Positions 16,330 to 24,706 of a stretch of 64,000 nucleotides of DNA are shown in pieces. The notes beneath the pieces are model-generated. The model had not been told where the DNA came from and ran no database searches. It saw nothing but the letters and a program-made list of their open reading frames with translations. The number at the start of each line of letters is the position of its first letter. Position 1 is the first letter of the stretch. The DNA lies in contig DASXWH010000188.1 in the NCBI GenBank assembly GCA_036503775.1, forward strand, positions 1 through 64,000, written 5' to 3'. Made by a program: the position numbers and the translations under genes. The stretch is from Ohtaekwangia sp036503775 (GTDB lineage Bacteria; Bacteroidota; Bacteroidia; Cytophagales; Cyclobacteriaceae).

Positions 16330-17133
16330 ATGACCGTCCTTCAGCGCATAGGCTTCGTGCTTATTGTTTTTTTGTGTACTGATTCCTGTGTTACCCATGA
16401 TCTAAGTGACGTAGTCGATTGCGACTTATCAGATCTCACGGTTACGTTGGAAGAGGTTGATGATGCCACCAGTTGCACCACTGCAGATGGAATGATCCGG
16501 GTATCAGCCACCGGAGGCGAACCTCCTTATACCTTTGTATTGAATGGAGAACCGGTTGCCGGTGAAGAATTCAATAACCTTCCGGCAGGGATATACTCCA
16601 TACTTGTCCAGGATAAAAAAGGGTGTGATGATACCTTGAATAATGTGATCGTCATGGCTGAAGATGTTTTGTTTACGACCACCATTGAACCGGATGATGA
16701 GTGTTTTAGTGATAATGGTTCTATTCTGGTGGAAGTTCTGGAAGGTAATCCACCGTATACCTATAAGCTGGGTTCAGGCGAATTCTCTGAAGTTAATTTG
16801 TTCAGTCAGCTGGCACATGGCAATCATATGATAACCATCAAAGACAATACTGATTGTACCATGGTGCTTAACATTACGGTACCCCGAGGCCAAACCGATG
16901 TAACGTGGGCATCGGATATACAACCTTTACTGGAAGCCAATTGTATAAACCCGAATTGTCACAACGGTAAGGACCGGATAAATGATTTCCGGAAATATGC
17001 TGACGCTAAATTCTATGCAAAACAGATCAAAACACGAACGCAGGAAGGAAGCATGCCCTTTGATGGCAGCCTTGAACAATCTGAAATCGATGCCATTGCC
17101 TGCTGGGTAGATGATGGCGCATTGAATAATTAA
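16330..17133 (+). CDS. Lipoprotein with SprB-type repeats and a C-terminal cytochrome c-like domain
   Basis: 267 residues. A lipoprotein signal ends at Cys20 (FLCTDSC). Two SprB-type repeats follow (about residues 30-110 and 115-190), each with the pattern 'GG-PPYTF/YK' and ending in a '-DxxxC' turn, as in Bacteroidota gliding adhesins. The last 75 residues are a small haem-binding-like domain: SDIQPLLEANC, then CINPNCHNG, which gives a CX4CH site instead of CXXCH, and a possible axial Met in EGSMPFDG. The domain ends DAIACWVDDGA, as in mono-haem cytochrome domains of this phylum. It is presumably periplasmic or surface-exposed; the electron partner is unknown. Confidence 0.78.
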   Translation: MTVLQRIGFVLIVFLCTDSCVTHDLSDVVDCDLSDLTVTLEEVDDATSCTTADGMIRVSATGGEPPYTFVLNGEPVAGEEFNNLPAGIYSILVQDKKGCDDTLNNVIVMAEDVLFTTTIEPDDECFSDNGSILVEVLEGNPPYTYKLGSGEFSEVNLFSQLAHGNHMITIKDNTDCTMVLNITVPRGQTDVTWASDIQPLLEANCINPNCHNGKDRINDFRKYADAKFYAKQIKTRTQEGSMPFDGSLEQSEIDAIACWVDDGALNN

Positions 17134-17147
17134 CCTTGTTAGGTTTT
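17132..17147 (+). terminator. Weak hairpin with short T-run
   Basis: AACCT (17132-17136) pairs with AGGTT (17141-17145), followed by TT. It starts at the stop codon of the SprB/cytochrome gene. Weak on its own. Confidence 0.3.
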
Positions 17148-17222
17148 AGTTAATTATGGGAGCCACTCACGCAGTTTGGGGGGCGTTTCATATCTTTAAG
17201 AAATTTTGAGACCCCAATCCGT

Positions 17223-19010
17223 ATGATCCGATGTCTTTGGCTCGCCCTTATTTGTGGGGCCGCATTTCATGTCTATGCACAGGAAAATCCCTTTACAGAC
17301 AGCTTGAAAAGAAATCTTGAAACAGCTTCGTCAGATGCTGAAAAGGTCAAGTGGCTTGGTACTCTCTCTAATTTCTATTTCCCGGTAAATCGAAAACTTT
17401 CCGATGACTATAACCTGCAGCAATTTCAGTTAGCTGAAACCAGCCGCGACCGTAAACTCATGGTGCTTGCCATGTTATCCAATGCCAGACGGCACTATAA
17501 CATGAGCGGCAGCCAGGAAAATATAAACACCGGTGTTTCAATTTCAGAGAAGGCGTTGGACCTTGCCCGATCTTCTGCGCTGGATGAACATCAGGCGTGG
17601 TCTTATATATACCTTGCTTTAGGGGCACGGCTAAATGGCGAAAATGATAAGGCACTGAATTATAATAACCTGGCGTTATCCATTATCAGCACGTTGGATT
17701 CTGACTCATTGAGCGTGAATGGCTACAATTCTATTGGGAACACCTACAATGCGAAGAATGAAAAAATGCTGGCCTTCAGAAATTACCTGCATGCATTGAG
17801 CATAGCCGAAGAATCAGATAACTATTTTCTTCTCCGCGGATCTTATGCATCGCTCGCAAATTTTTATTTGGGATTGGATGAGTTTGAAAAAGCCAAGGAT
17901 TACTGGTATAAAAATCTTCGGTTGACACACCGCTTTAATAATAAGATTGACCGACTGGATGTTTATAACAATCTCGGAAGAGTTTACGCTAATAATAAAC
18001 AATTTGATCTGGCGCTTGAATTTTATCAGAAGTCAATTGCTTTGGCTGACACGTTAAAGTTTGAATTGGTAAAGCTTAATTCGTATGGAAGTATTCTGGA
18101 TATGTATATGGCCAACAACGAAAACAAAAAAGCACTGGAGTTTTTTAATTCGAAACCGGAGCTTCAGGCGTTTATGAGAAACGCAGGTTTTGAATACATC
18201 GTTGATCAGGCTTTTGGAATGGCCTATACGTCTATAAGTAAATTTGATTCAGCATCGCACTATCTCCGTAAAGCGGAAATCGGATTTGAAACCAAGGCCA
18301 GCAAAGCCAACAGGCTTTGGTTTTATAACAACATGGGAACGTTTTATAAAAAGAAAGGTGATTTTAAAAATGCATTGATCTATTACCAGAAAGCACAACA
18401 CGTCAGCGAAGATACGAGGAACATGGGAGCCATGCAGCTCATCCATCAAAATCTGGATTCAGTCTATCAGCGGCTCGGTGATTTTAAAAGTGCATATTTT
18501 CATAATAACCGTTATCAACAGCTGAAAGACAGTGTTGAAAAACTTTCCACTGAAAAAGATCTGATGCTGCTGGAAGTTGACAATGAGAACAAACGAAAGG
18601 AGCGTGCGGCTGTACAAGCTGAAGAAGATAAGCGTACGCGCCACAATATTCAGTATATGGGTATCACAGCCGCTATTGCCGGGGTCTTTATTGTGCTGGT
18701 GATGTTGGGTATATTCAGTGTTTCAGCAGGAACGATCCGTATTCTGGGGTTCTTTGCCTTTATCTTCCTGTTTGAATTTATCATTCTGCTGGCCGATAAC
18801 CAGATACATCACTGGACGCATGGGGAGCCGTGGAAAATACTAGCGATAAAGATTGGGTTGATATCTGTCCTGCTGCCGCTTCATCACTTCATGGAAAAGA
18901 AAGTTATTCATTACCTCACTTCCAGGAAGATGCTTGAACTGAACGCGAACACAATTCTGTCAAAGATCATTCCCCGCAAGAATTCTGAGTCTGATACGGT
19001 TGAACAATAA
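17223..19010 (+). CDS. TPR-repeat membrane protein
   Basis: 595 residues. A signal peptide (MIRCLWLALICGAAFHVYAQ) is followed by about nine TPR-like helical repeats (about residues 45-440; for example YNSIGNTYNAKNEKMLAFRN and YNNLGRVYANNKQFDLALEF). After a short coiled coil (about 440-480) come three hydrophobic segments at about 480-505, 508-530 and 540-565. This is the layout of the sensor half of Bacteroidota TPR histidine kinases and adenylate cyclases, but no kinase, cyclase or DNA-binding domain follows. It may sense or scaffold for a partner encoded elsewhere. It converges with the small TPR gene (five-base gap). Confidence 0.75.
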   Translation: MIRCLWLALICGAAFHVYAQENPFTDSLKRNLETASSDAEKVKWLGTLSNFYFPVNRKLSDDYNLQQFQLAETSRDRKLMVLAMLSNARRHYNMSGSQENINTGVSISEKALDLARSSALDEHQAWSYIYLALGARLNGENDKALNYNNLALSIISTLDSDSLSVNGYNSIGNTYNAKNEKMLAFRNYLHALSIAEESDNYFLLRGSYASLANFYLGLDEFEKAKDYWYKNLRLTHRFNNKIDRLDVYNNLGRVYANNKQFDLALEFYQKSIALADTLKFELVKLNSYGSILDMYMANNENKKALEFFNSKPELQAFMRNAGFEYIVDQAFGMAYTSISKFDSASHYLRKAEIGFETKASKANRLWFYNNMGTFYKKKGDFKNALIYYQKAQHVSEDTRNMGAMQLIHQNLDSVYQRLGDFKSAYFHNNRYQQLKDSVEKLSTEKDLMLLEVDNENKRKERAAVQAEEDKRTRHNIQYMGITAAIAGVFIVLVMLGIFSVSAGTIRILGFFAFIFLFEFIILLADNQIHHWTHGEPWKILAIKIGLISVLLPLHHFMEKKVIHYLTSRKMLELNANTILSKIIPRKNSESDTVEQ

Positions 19011-19015
19011 ATACG

Positions 19016-19327
19016 TTACTCGTAAATCAATTCATCGAGAGCGGATTGTAGCTCACGAAGGGTCTTGAACTGCTGCTGACGTTTCGCTGTATCAATCCCT
19101 GATTTATAAATCTGTATAGCCTGTTCTTTCCTGGCCAGTAATTCGCACAGCTTGGCCGCGTGATAGTAGGTGGGTAGATAATCCGGATGGAGACGAAGCG
19201 CTTCTTCATATAATGTTAAGGCCTTACCGGAATCTGATTTGGATAGTTCCAGGGCAAGGGCATAGACGTTAAACGGATCACCTGAATCTTCCGCGTAGAA
19301 TTTTTGAAGTTGCTCTAACCTTGTCAT
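19016..19327 (-). CDS. Small soluble TPR protein
   Basis: 103 residues from the ATG at 19327; the frame extends ten residues further upstream to 19357 but those look non-coding. It has about two and a half TPR units (NVYALALELSKSDSGKALTL and TYYHAAKLCELLARKEQAIQ) and no signal peptide. Such minimal TPR proteins are common in Bacteroidota and probably mediate protein contacts in the cytoplasm. It is monocistronic and divergent from etfB across a 177-base region that may hold both promoters. Confidence 0.78.
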   Translation of the reverse strand: MTRLEQLQKFYAEDSGDPFNVYALALELSKSDSGKALTLYEEALRLHPDYLPTYYHAAKLCELLARKEQAIQIYKSGIDTAKRQQQFKTLRELQSALDELIYE

Positions 19328-19504
19328 ATAATTCTTGGCCCGAAAGTAGGGCCGCAAAGCTTACTGCAAAAATCAGGTGTGAAAATTAATGCGGTGATTT
19401 CGCAGATTTTGAAATTTGTTCTTCGTTTCGCGTTTGGAAATCGGATTTTTGTATCTTGACGCCTGTTTCTAAAAGTACTTTTGAACTAATTGATTTAGAG
19501 AGAG

Positions 19505-20236
19505 ATGAAGATTTTAGTATGCATTACACACGTTCCGGATACAACATCCAAAATCAATTTTACCGATAATAATACGAAGTTCGATCCTGCGGGTGTTCAG
19601 TTCATCATTGGCCCGTATGATGACTATGCCCTTGCCCGTGCGATTGAGATAAAGGAGGCATCGGGAGCAACGGTAACGGTATTGAATGTAGGATTGGCTG
19701 ACACCGAACCAACCATCCGGAAAGCATTGGCTATCGGAGCTGATGATGCAATTCGTGTGAATGCAGAACCTGCAGATTCATTCTTTGTTGCCGCACAGAT
19801 CGCAGAACATGCTAAAGGTTTTGATCTTGTTCTGATGGGACGTGAATCAATTGACTATAACAGCGGTGTTGTACATGGTATTGTAGGAGAGATGCTCGGA
19901 ATACCTTCTGTATCACCGGTTATGAAATTGGAAATCGAAGGCAATAAAGCAAAACTGGCGCGCGAAATAGAAGGTGGAAAGGAATATCTTGAAGTCAATC
20001 TTCCATTTGTTGCCGGATGCCAGGAACCCATTGCGGAATGGAAGATCCCCAATATGCGCGGTATTATGTCCGCCAGAACTAAACCATTGAAAGTGGTTGA
20101 ACCTAAAGCTGTCAATAGCGGTGTTTCGCTTCAAAAATTTGAACTGCCTGCTCCCAAGGGTTCCGTAAAAATGATCAGTGCAGATAATGTAGGCGAATTG
20201 GTTTCCCTCTTAAAGAACGAAGCTAAAGTACTTTAA
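19505..20236 (+). CDS. etfB: Electron transfer flavoprotein, beta subunit
   Basis: 243 residues, the usual size. The start MKILVCITHVPDTTSKINF and the core VLNVGLADTEPTIRKALAIG, DLVLMGRESIDYNSG and GCQEPIAEWKIPNMRGIMSA are typical EtfB. With EtfA it accepts electrons from acyl-CoA and other dehydrogenases and passes them to the quinone pool. A -7-like sequence, TATCTTGA, lies about 50 bases upstream. It is followed by etfA after 50 bases. Confidence 0.96.
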   Translation: MKILVCITHVPDTTSKINFTDNNTKFDPAGVQFIIGPYDDYALARAIEIKEASGATVTVLNVGLADTEPTIRKALAIGADDAIRVNAEPADSFFVAAQIAEHAKGFDLVLMGRESIDYNSGVVHGIVGEMLGIPSVSPVMKLEIEGNKAKLAREIEGGKEYLEVNLPFVAGCQEPIAEWKIPNMRGIMSARTKPLKVVEPKAVNSGVSLQKFELPAPKGSVKMISADNVGELVSLLKNEAKVL

Positions 20237-20286
20237 GCTACTCCTGGTTTAAGATAATTGTAATTGATTAAATTAATTGATTGAAT

Positions 20287-21240
20287 ATGTCCACGTTGGT
20301 TTTTGTTGAAAGTGCAGAAGGAAAAATCAAAAAGACTTCTTTGGAAGCCGTAGCCTATGCACATGCTATGAAAAATCCTGTCACTGCCATTGCCCTGGGT
20401 AGTGTTGATCAGTCAGAGCTTGAATCATTAGGTAAGTATGGTGCACAAAAAGTACTTCATGCTTCAGATCCGAAGTTAGATGCCGGAGTCATTCAGGCAT
20501 ATGCTTCTGTGCTTGTAAAAGCCTTGCAGGATGAAAACGCAAATGTACTTGTACTGGCAAACTCTTCGCTCGGAACACCCGTGGCGGCTCGTGTTGCAGC
20601 TAAGGTAGGAGCAAGTCTTGCTTCCAATGTGGTGGAGATTCCCGACACATCTGCAGGCTTTGTAGTAAAGCGTAGCATTTATACCGGTAAGGCTTTTGCA
20701 AAGGTGGAGTTGAAGAATGACAAGAAAGTAATCGGTTTGAAAAAGAATGCAGCCGAAGCCAGGGAGATTGGAAGCGCAGTTCAGGTTACTCCGTATCCGG
20801 TTTCATTGAACGATGCTGATTTTGCTGTAACCATAACATCCTCTGAAAAAGCGACAGGCGAAGTATTATTGCCGGAAGCAAATATTGTAGTATCCGGAGG
20901 CCGGGGAATGAAAGGTCCGGAGCAATGGGGCATCCTGGAAGAACTGGCAAAGACGCTTCATGCAGCAACCGGTTGTAGTAAACCGGTTTCAGATATGGGT
21001 TGGAGACCTCACCATGAGCACGTTGGACAAACCGGTGTGAAGGTTGCACCCCAACTCTACATTGCCGTGGGAATATCCGGAGCAATTCAGCATTTAGCGG
21101 GCGTGAACTCCTCAAAATGTATCGTAGTAATAAACAAGGATGCTGAGGCACCTTTCTTTAAGGCCGCAGACTATGGAATTGTCGGAGATGCCTTCGATGT
21201 CATTCCTAAACTGACAGCAGCTATCAAAGCGGCAAAATAA
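20287..21240 (+). CDS. etfA: Electron transfer flavoprotein, alpha subunit
   Basis: 317 residues from the ATG at 20287 (a TTG two codons earlier is not needed). The C-terminal FAD domain is well conserved: VVSGGRGMKGPEQWGILEEL, then MGWRPHHEHVGQTGVKVAPQ, GISGAIQHLAGV and CIVVINKDAEAPFF. It binds FAD and forms the heterodimer with EtfB. The order etfB-etfA followed by the nuclease-family gene and a transporter is one I know from other Bacteroidota. Confidence 0.96.
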   Translation: MSTLVFVESAEGKIKKTSLEAVAYAHAMKNPVTAIALGSVDQSELESLGKYGAQKVLHASDPKLDAGVIQAYASVLVKALQDENANVLVLANSSLGTPVAARVAAKVGASLASNVVEIPDTSAGFVVKRSIYTGKAFAKVELKNDKKVIGLKKNAAEAREIGSAVQVTPYPVSLNDADFAVTITSSEKATGEVLLPEANIVVSGGRGMKGPEQWGILEELAKTLHAATGCSKPVSDMGWRPHHEHVGQTGVKVAPQLYIAVGISGAIQHLAGVNSSKCIVVINKDAEAPFFKAADYGIVGDAFDVIPKLTAAIKAAK

Positions 21241-21315
21241 TCTGAAAACACAGTAGTATAGTCAATTGAATTGTTTGTAAGTTGTATTAGGAACGCAGCC
21301 AAGAAGAAGTACGTA

Positions 21316-21915
21316 GTGAAAAAAATCAAACTGGAAATATTAGGACTCTCATCCAGTCAGTCGCAAACCGGATCGTTTGCATTAGTGCTCGGGGAGACAG
21401 AAGGTAATCGAAGACTTCCCATAATCATCGGGATGTTTGAAGCGCAGGCAATAGCTATAGAGATTGAGAAGATCATTCCCAATCGCCCGATGACCCACGA
21501 CTTGTTTAAATCGTTTGCCAACAATTTTCACTTTACCGTGGAAGAGATAATCATTTCTGACCTGAAGGAGGGTGTGTTCTTCGGGAAGATTGTTTGTTCT
21601 GATGGTTTGAAAAAGACGGAAGTAGATGCCCGGCCTTCAGATGCTATCGCTATTGGTTTACGATTTGACTCTCCCATTTATACATATGAAAATATCCTGG
21701 CAGAAGCAGGGATTGTTCTGACGGATGAGTCAGAGGAGGAGAAACCGGAGCCCAAAGTTGAGAAGGCTGCCAAGGTTAAGAAAGAATCATCAAAGAAGGA
21801 TGATTTTAAAAACTACTCCGTTGATCGTTTGAATGAATTGCTGAAAGACGCTATTGACAAGGAGGATTATGAGCGTGCTGCTAAAATCCGTGATGAATTA
21901 AGCAAACGTAATTAG
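21316..21915 (+). CDS. Bifunctional nuclease family protein (DUF151) with C-terminal UVR motif
   Basis: 199 residues from the GTG at 21316, which gives the usual start (M)KKIKLEILGLSSSQSQTG; a TTG at 21271 would add 15 unrelated residues. The DUF151/BFN domain covers about residues 1-130 with RRLPIIIGMFEAQAIAIEIE and DARPSDAIAIGLR. After a charged linker comes a UvrB/UvrC-type helical hairpin (about 165-197, with EDYERAAKIRDELSKR). The plant BFN homologue has RNase and DNase activity; for bacteria the role is open. A strong terminator follows. Confidence 0.9.
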   Translation: MKKIKLEILGLSSSQSQTGSFALVLGETEGNRRLPIIIGMFEAQAIAIEIEKIIPNRPMTHDLFKSFANNFHFTVEEIIISDLKEGVFFGKIVCSDGLKKTEVDARPSDAIAIGLRFDSPIYTYENILAEAGIVLTDESEEEKPEPKVEKAAKVKKESSKKDDFKNYSVDRLNELLKDAIDKEDYERAAKIRDELSKRN

Positions 21916-21927
21916 ATTTTTACTCAG

Positions 21928-21954
21928 GCCGAAGCTTATCGTTTCGGCTTTTTT
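21928..21954 (+). terminator. Rho-independent terminator after the DUF151 gene
   Basis: GCCGAAGC (21928-21935) and the facing GTTTCGGC (21941-21948) form a stem with loop TTATC, followed directly by TTTTTT. It ends the etfB-etfA-DUF151 transcript. Confidence 0.88.
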
Positions 21955-21985
21955 ATAACATCCCTTTAATCCTGCTGACACAATC

Positions 21986-23224
21986 ATGAGTATAAAGAAT
22001 CGCCTGATCGTGATGAATTTTCTCGAGTTCTTCATCTGGGGATCATGGTTGATTTCGTTGGGAGGATACCTGATCGTGATCCTGAAATTTACCGGCACGC
22101 AGGTCGGCTACATTTATGGTACTATGGGCATTGCTTCATTGTTCATGCCGGCTATACTGGGTATTGTTGCTGACCGCTGGATCAATGCTGAACGCGTGCT
22201 GGGAATGTGTCACATCGTAGGCGCAGGACTGTTGTTTTACGCGTCATTTGTTACGGACTATGAAACGATGTACCTGCTGATGTTATTGAATGCCATGGTT
22301 TACATGCCTACCATTGCCCTCAATAATGCAGTTTCCTATACCATTCTGGAAAGCCATGGCATTGATATCATCACGGTATTTCCACCTATCCGGGTCTGGG
22401 GAACGGTTGGCTTCATCATCGCCATGTGGGTGGTTGATCTGGGTGGCTGGTCACTCAGCCCATGGCAATTGTACGTGAGTGCTAGTGCTGCGTTGTTGCT
22501 CGGGATTTATGCTTTTACACTTCCGGCATGTCCACCCAAAAAATCGAAACAAAAACGTTCTTTATTTTCTACGCTCGGTTTGGATGCCTTTGTGTTGTTC
22601 AAAGAAACCCGGATGCTGGTATTTTTTATTTTTGCCATGTTGCTCGGTGCGGCTTTGCAGATTACCAATACGTTTGGCGAACCATTTCTTCACGACTTTG
22701 CTTCAGCGTATCCCAACTCGTTTGCCGTAAATCATCCAGGCCTCTTGATGTCTGTATCCCAGATTTCTGAAACATTATTTATTCTCACCATCCCTTTCTT
22801 CTTACAGCGATTTGGCATAAAGAAAGTGATGCTCATGAGTATTTTTGCCTGGGTATTGCGCTTTGGTCTGTTCGGTGTTGGTAATCCGGGTGATGGTTTG
22901 GTGTTATTGGTTTTGTCGATGATCATCTACGGTATGGCGTTCGACTTCTTTAATATCTCTGGCTCTCTTTTCGTAGAACGCGAAGCAGACGCCAGCATGA
23001 CTGCTTCAGCTCAGGGACTATTCATGCTGATGACAAATGGAATAGGGGCCTTCCTCGGAGGTGCTATCAGTGGATGGGTTGTTGATTACTTCACCACCGA
23101 TGGTGTTCGTGACTGGCAAAGCATCTGGTTTTCTTTTGCCGGATACGCCCTTGTTCTGGGTGTAATCTTTCCGTTTATATTCCGGTACCAGCATAAGGCA
23201 ACATCATCCGTGCTTAAACACTAG
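21986..23224 (+). CDS. Nucleoside:H+ symporter family MFS transporter (NupG-like)
   Basis: 412 residues with about twelve membrane helices. The start MNFLEFFIWGSWLISLGGYL (from residue 9), MPAILGIVADRWINAERVLG and FPPIRVWGTVGFIIAMWVVD match the nucleoside-proton symporter family (NupG/XapB-like). It is expected to import nucleosides across the inner membrane. A terminator directly upstream separates it from the DUF151 gene, so it probably has its own promoter. It has no apparent partner gene. Confidence 0.88.
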   Translation: MSIKNRLIVMNFLEFFIWGSWLISLGGYLIVILKFTGTQVGYIYGTMGIASLFMPAILGIVADRWINAERVLGMCHIVGAGLLFYASFVTDYETMYLLMLLNAMVYMPTIALNNAVSYTILESHGIDIITVFPPIRVWGTVGFIIAMWVVDLGGWSLSPWQLYVSASAALLLGIYAFTLPACPPKKSKQKRSLFSTLGLDAFVLFKETRMLVFFIFAMLLGAALQITNTFGEPFLHDFASAYPNSFAVNHPGLLMSVSQISETLFILTIPFFLQRFGIKKVMLMSIFAWVLRFGLFGVGNPGDGLVLLVLSMIIYGMAFDFFNISGSLFVEREADASMTASAQGLFMLMTNGIGAFLGGAISGWVVDYFTTDGVRDWQSIWFSFAGYALVLGVIFPFIFRYQHKATSSVLKH

Positions 23225-23286
23225 GGTTCTCATTCGTAAATCCGTTTAACTATTTTATCTTTCAGATATTCCGTATTACCACATCC

Positions 23287-23970
23287 ATGACCGATCAGGA
23301 ACATAAGGTATTGTCACATCTTGCTCAATTTGTTTCTGATCATAAAAAACAATTTGTTGAGAAGGTGCTCAGCGATCGTACCCGGCATATAACGGTTATC
23401 CTCGAGGATATTTATCAGTCACAAAATGCCAGCGCTGTAATTCGTACGGCTGAGTGCATGGGCTTACAGGATGTTCACATCGTAGAGAATACAGCCAAGT
23501 ATCAGTTAAATATTCGTGTGTTGAAAGGATCTTACAAATGGATGAACATGGAGCGCTATCGGACACGCGATGTGAACAATACAAAAAACTGTTTTGATCG
23601 GTTGAAAGGTGAAGGATATAAAATCCTCGTAGCGGACCCTGCCGAGGATGGTGTTTCCATTCATGATGTATCCGTGGATCAGGGAAGAGTTGCCCTGCTT
23701 TTCGGTAATGAACTCAGGGGCGTTTCATCCTACGCGCAGGAACATGCTGATCAACGTATACGGATTCCTATGTATGGATTTACGGAGAGCCTTAATATAT
23801 CAGTAAGTGTGGCGATCTGCCTGAACGCGTTGATCACTAAACTGCATACCGGTGAGAACAAACAAGGTCTTTCTGATGAAGAAAAAGATATCATCCGATT
23901 GAACTGGTTCAGAAAAATGGTTCGTAAGTCAGATATCATTGAACGCGAATTTGTGCGTTCAATTCAGTAG
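23287..23970 (+). CDS. trmH: TrmH-type tRNA 2'-O-methyltransferase (SpoU/SPOUT)
   Basis: 227 residues. SPOUT motifs are in order: HITVILEDIYQSQNASAVIR (motif 1 with Asn and Arg), VALLFGNELRGVS (motif 2), and YGFTESLNISVSVAICLNAL (motif 3, knotted SAM-binding site). The N-terminal part and the C-terminal basic helix suit the tRNA Gm18 methyltransferase TrmH better than the rRNA RlmB. A cytoplasmic tRNA modification enzyme. The SanA-like gene follows after 25 bases. Confidence 0.9.
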   Translation: MTDQEHKVLSHLAQFVSDHKKQFVEKVLSDRTRHITVILEDIYQSQNASAVIRTAECMGLQDVHIVENTAKYQLNIRVLKGSYKWMNMERYRTRDVNNTKNCFDRLKGEGYKILVADPAEDGVSIHDVSVDQGRVALLFGNELRGVSSYAQEHADQRIRIPMYGFTESLNISVSVAICLNALITKLHTGENKQGLSDEEKDIIRLNWFRKMVRKSDIIEREFVRSIQ

Positions 23971-23995
23971 TTTTGTTGTTGTCAATGTCTATAGA

Positions 23996-24643
23996 ATGCG
24001 TATTGTAAAAAAGATTTCCCTCATCCTGCTCATCGCATTCGTTGCCCTTATTTTATTCAGCAATATGCTGATTGTTTCCAGCACCGAAGACAGGGTTTTT
24101 TCAGACCTCTCAGCATTGCCCGATCACCGGGTGGCATTGGTACTGGGCACAAGCCATAAAATTTCCGGAGGAAGACCTAATCCATTTTTTGAGAAACGAA
24201 TTGAAACCGCTGCAGAACTTTACCGCATGGGTAAGATTGACCATTTTATTGTGAGCGGAGACAACCGGTCAAAATATTATAACGAGCCTCTGGAAATGCA
24301 AAAAGCACTGATGAAGTTAGGTGTACCCTCGGCCGCCATTACACTCGATTATGCCGGTTTACGAACACTCGACTCTATCGTTCGGTGCAAGGAAATTTTC
24401 GGGCAGGACAAAATTATAATCATCACGCAACCTTTTCACAGTTATCGGGCTCTGTTCATCAGCAGGTATTATGATATTGATGCTGTAGCCATGGTAGCGG
24501 ATGAACCTGATTTAGAGTCTGCACTTAAGGTAAGACTTCGGGAATATCTGGCCCGCACCAAGGCAATTCTGGATTTATATGTTCTTAAGACCGCGCCACG
24601 GTTTATGGGGGAGAAAGAGGAGTTAAACGGAAAGGAAAGTTGA
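23996..24643 (+). CDS. SanA-like membrane protein (DUF218/YdcF superfamily)
   Basis: 215 residues from the ATG at 23996; the earlier start at 23939 overlaps trmH and adds 19 residues before the membrane helix. One N-terminal helix (about residues 7-24) anchors a periplasmic DUF218 domain with VALVLGTSHKISGGRPNPFF, HFIVSGDNRSKYYNEP, TRTLDSIVR-like RTLDSIVRCKEIF and IITQPFHSYRALFISRYYDI. SanA affects envelope permeability to vancomycin in enterobacteria; the enzyme chemistry of the family is unclear. Confidence 0.88.
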   Translation: MRIVKKISLILLIAFVALILFSNMLIVSSTEDRVFSDLSALPDHRVALVLGTSHKISGGRPNPFFEKRIETAAELYRMGKIDHFIVSGDNRSKYYNEPLEMQKALMKLGVPSAAITLDYAGLRTLDSIVRCKEIFGQDKIIIITQPFHSYRALFISRYYDIDAVAMVADEPDLESALKVRLREYLARTKAILDLYVLKTAPRFMGEKEELNGKES

Positions 24644-24681
24644 AACCATCACACCCTTTCCATAGTTAAAGTAGAAATCAT

Positions 24682-24689
24682 TAATTTTG
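24682..24689 (+). promoter_or_regulatory. Candidate -7 box for the DUF5686 gene
   Basis: TAATTTTG matches TAnnTTTG and ends 17 bases before the GTG start at 24707. No clear -33 element. Confidence 0.45.
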
Positions 24690-24706
24690 CTTTTAAAATC
24701 GAGCTT

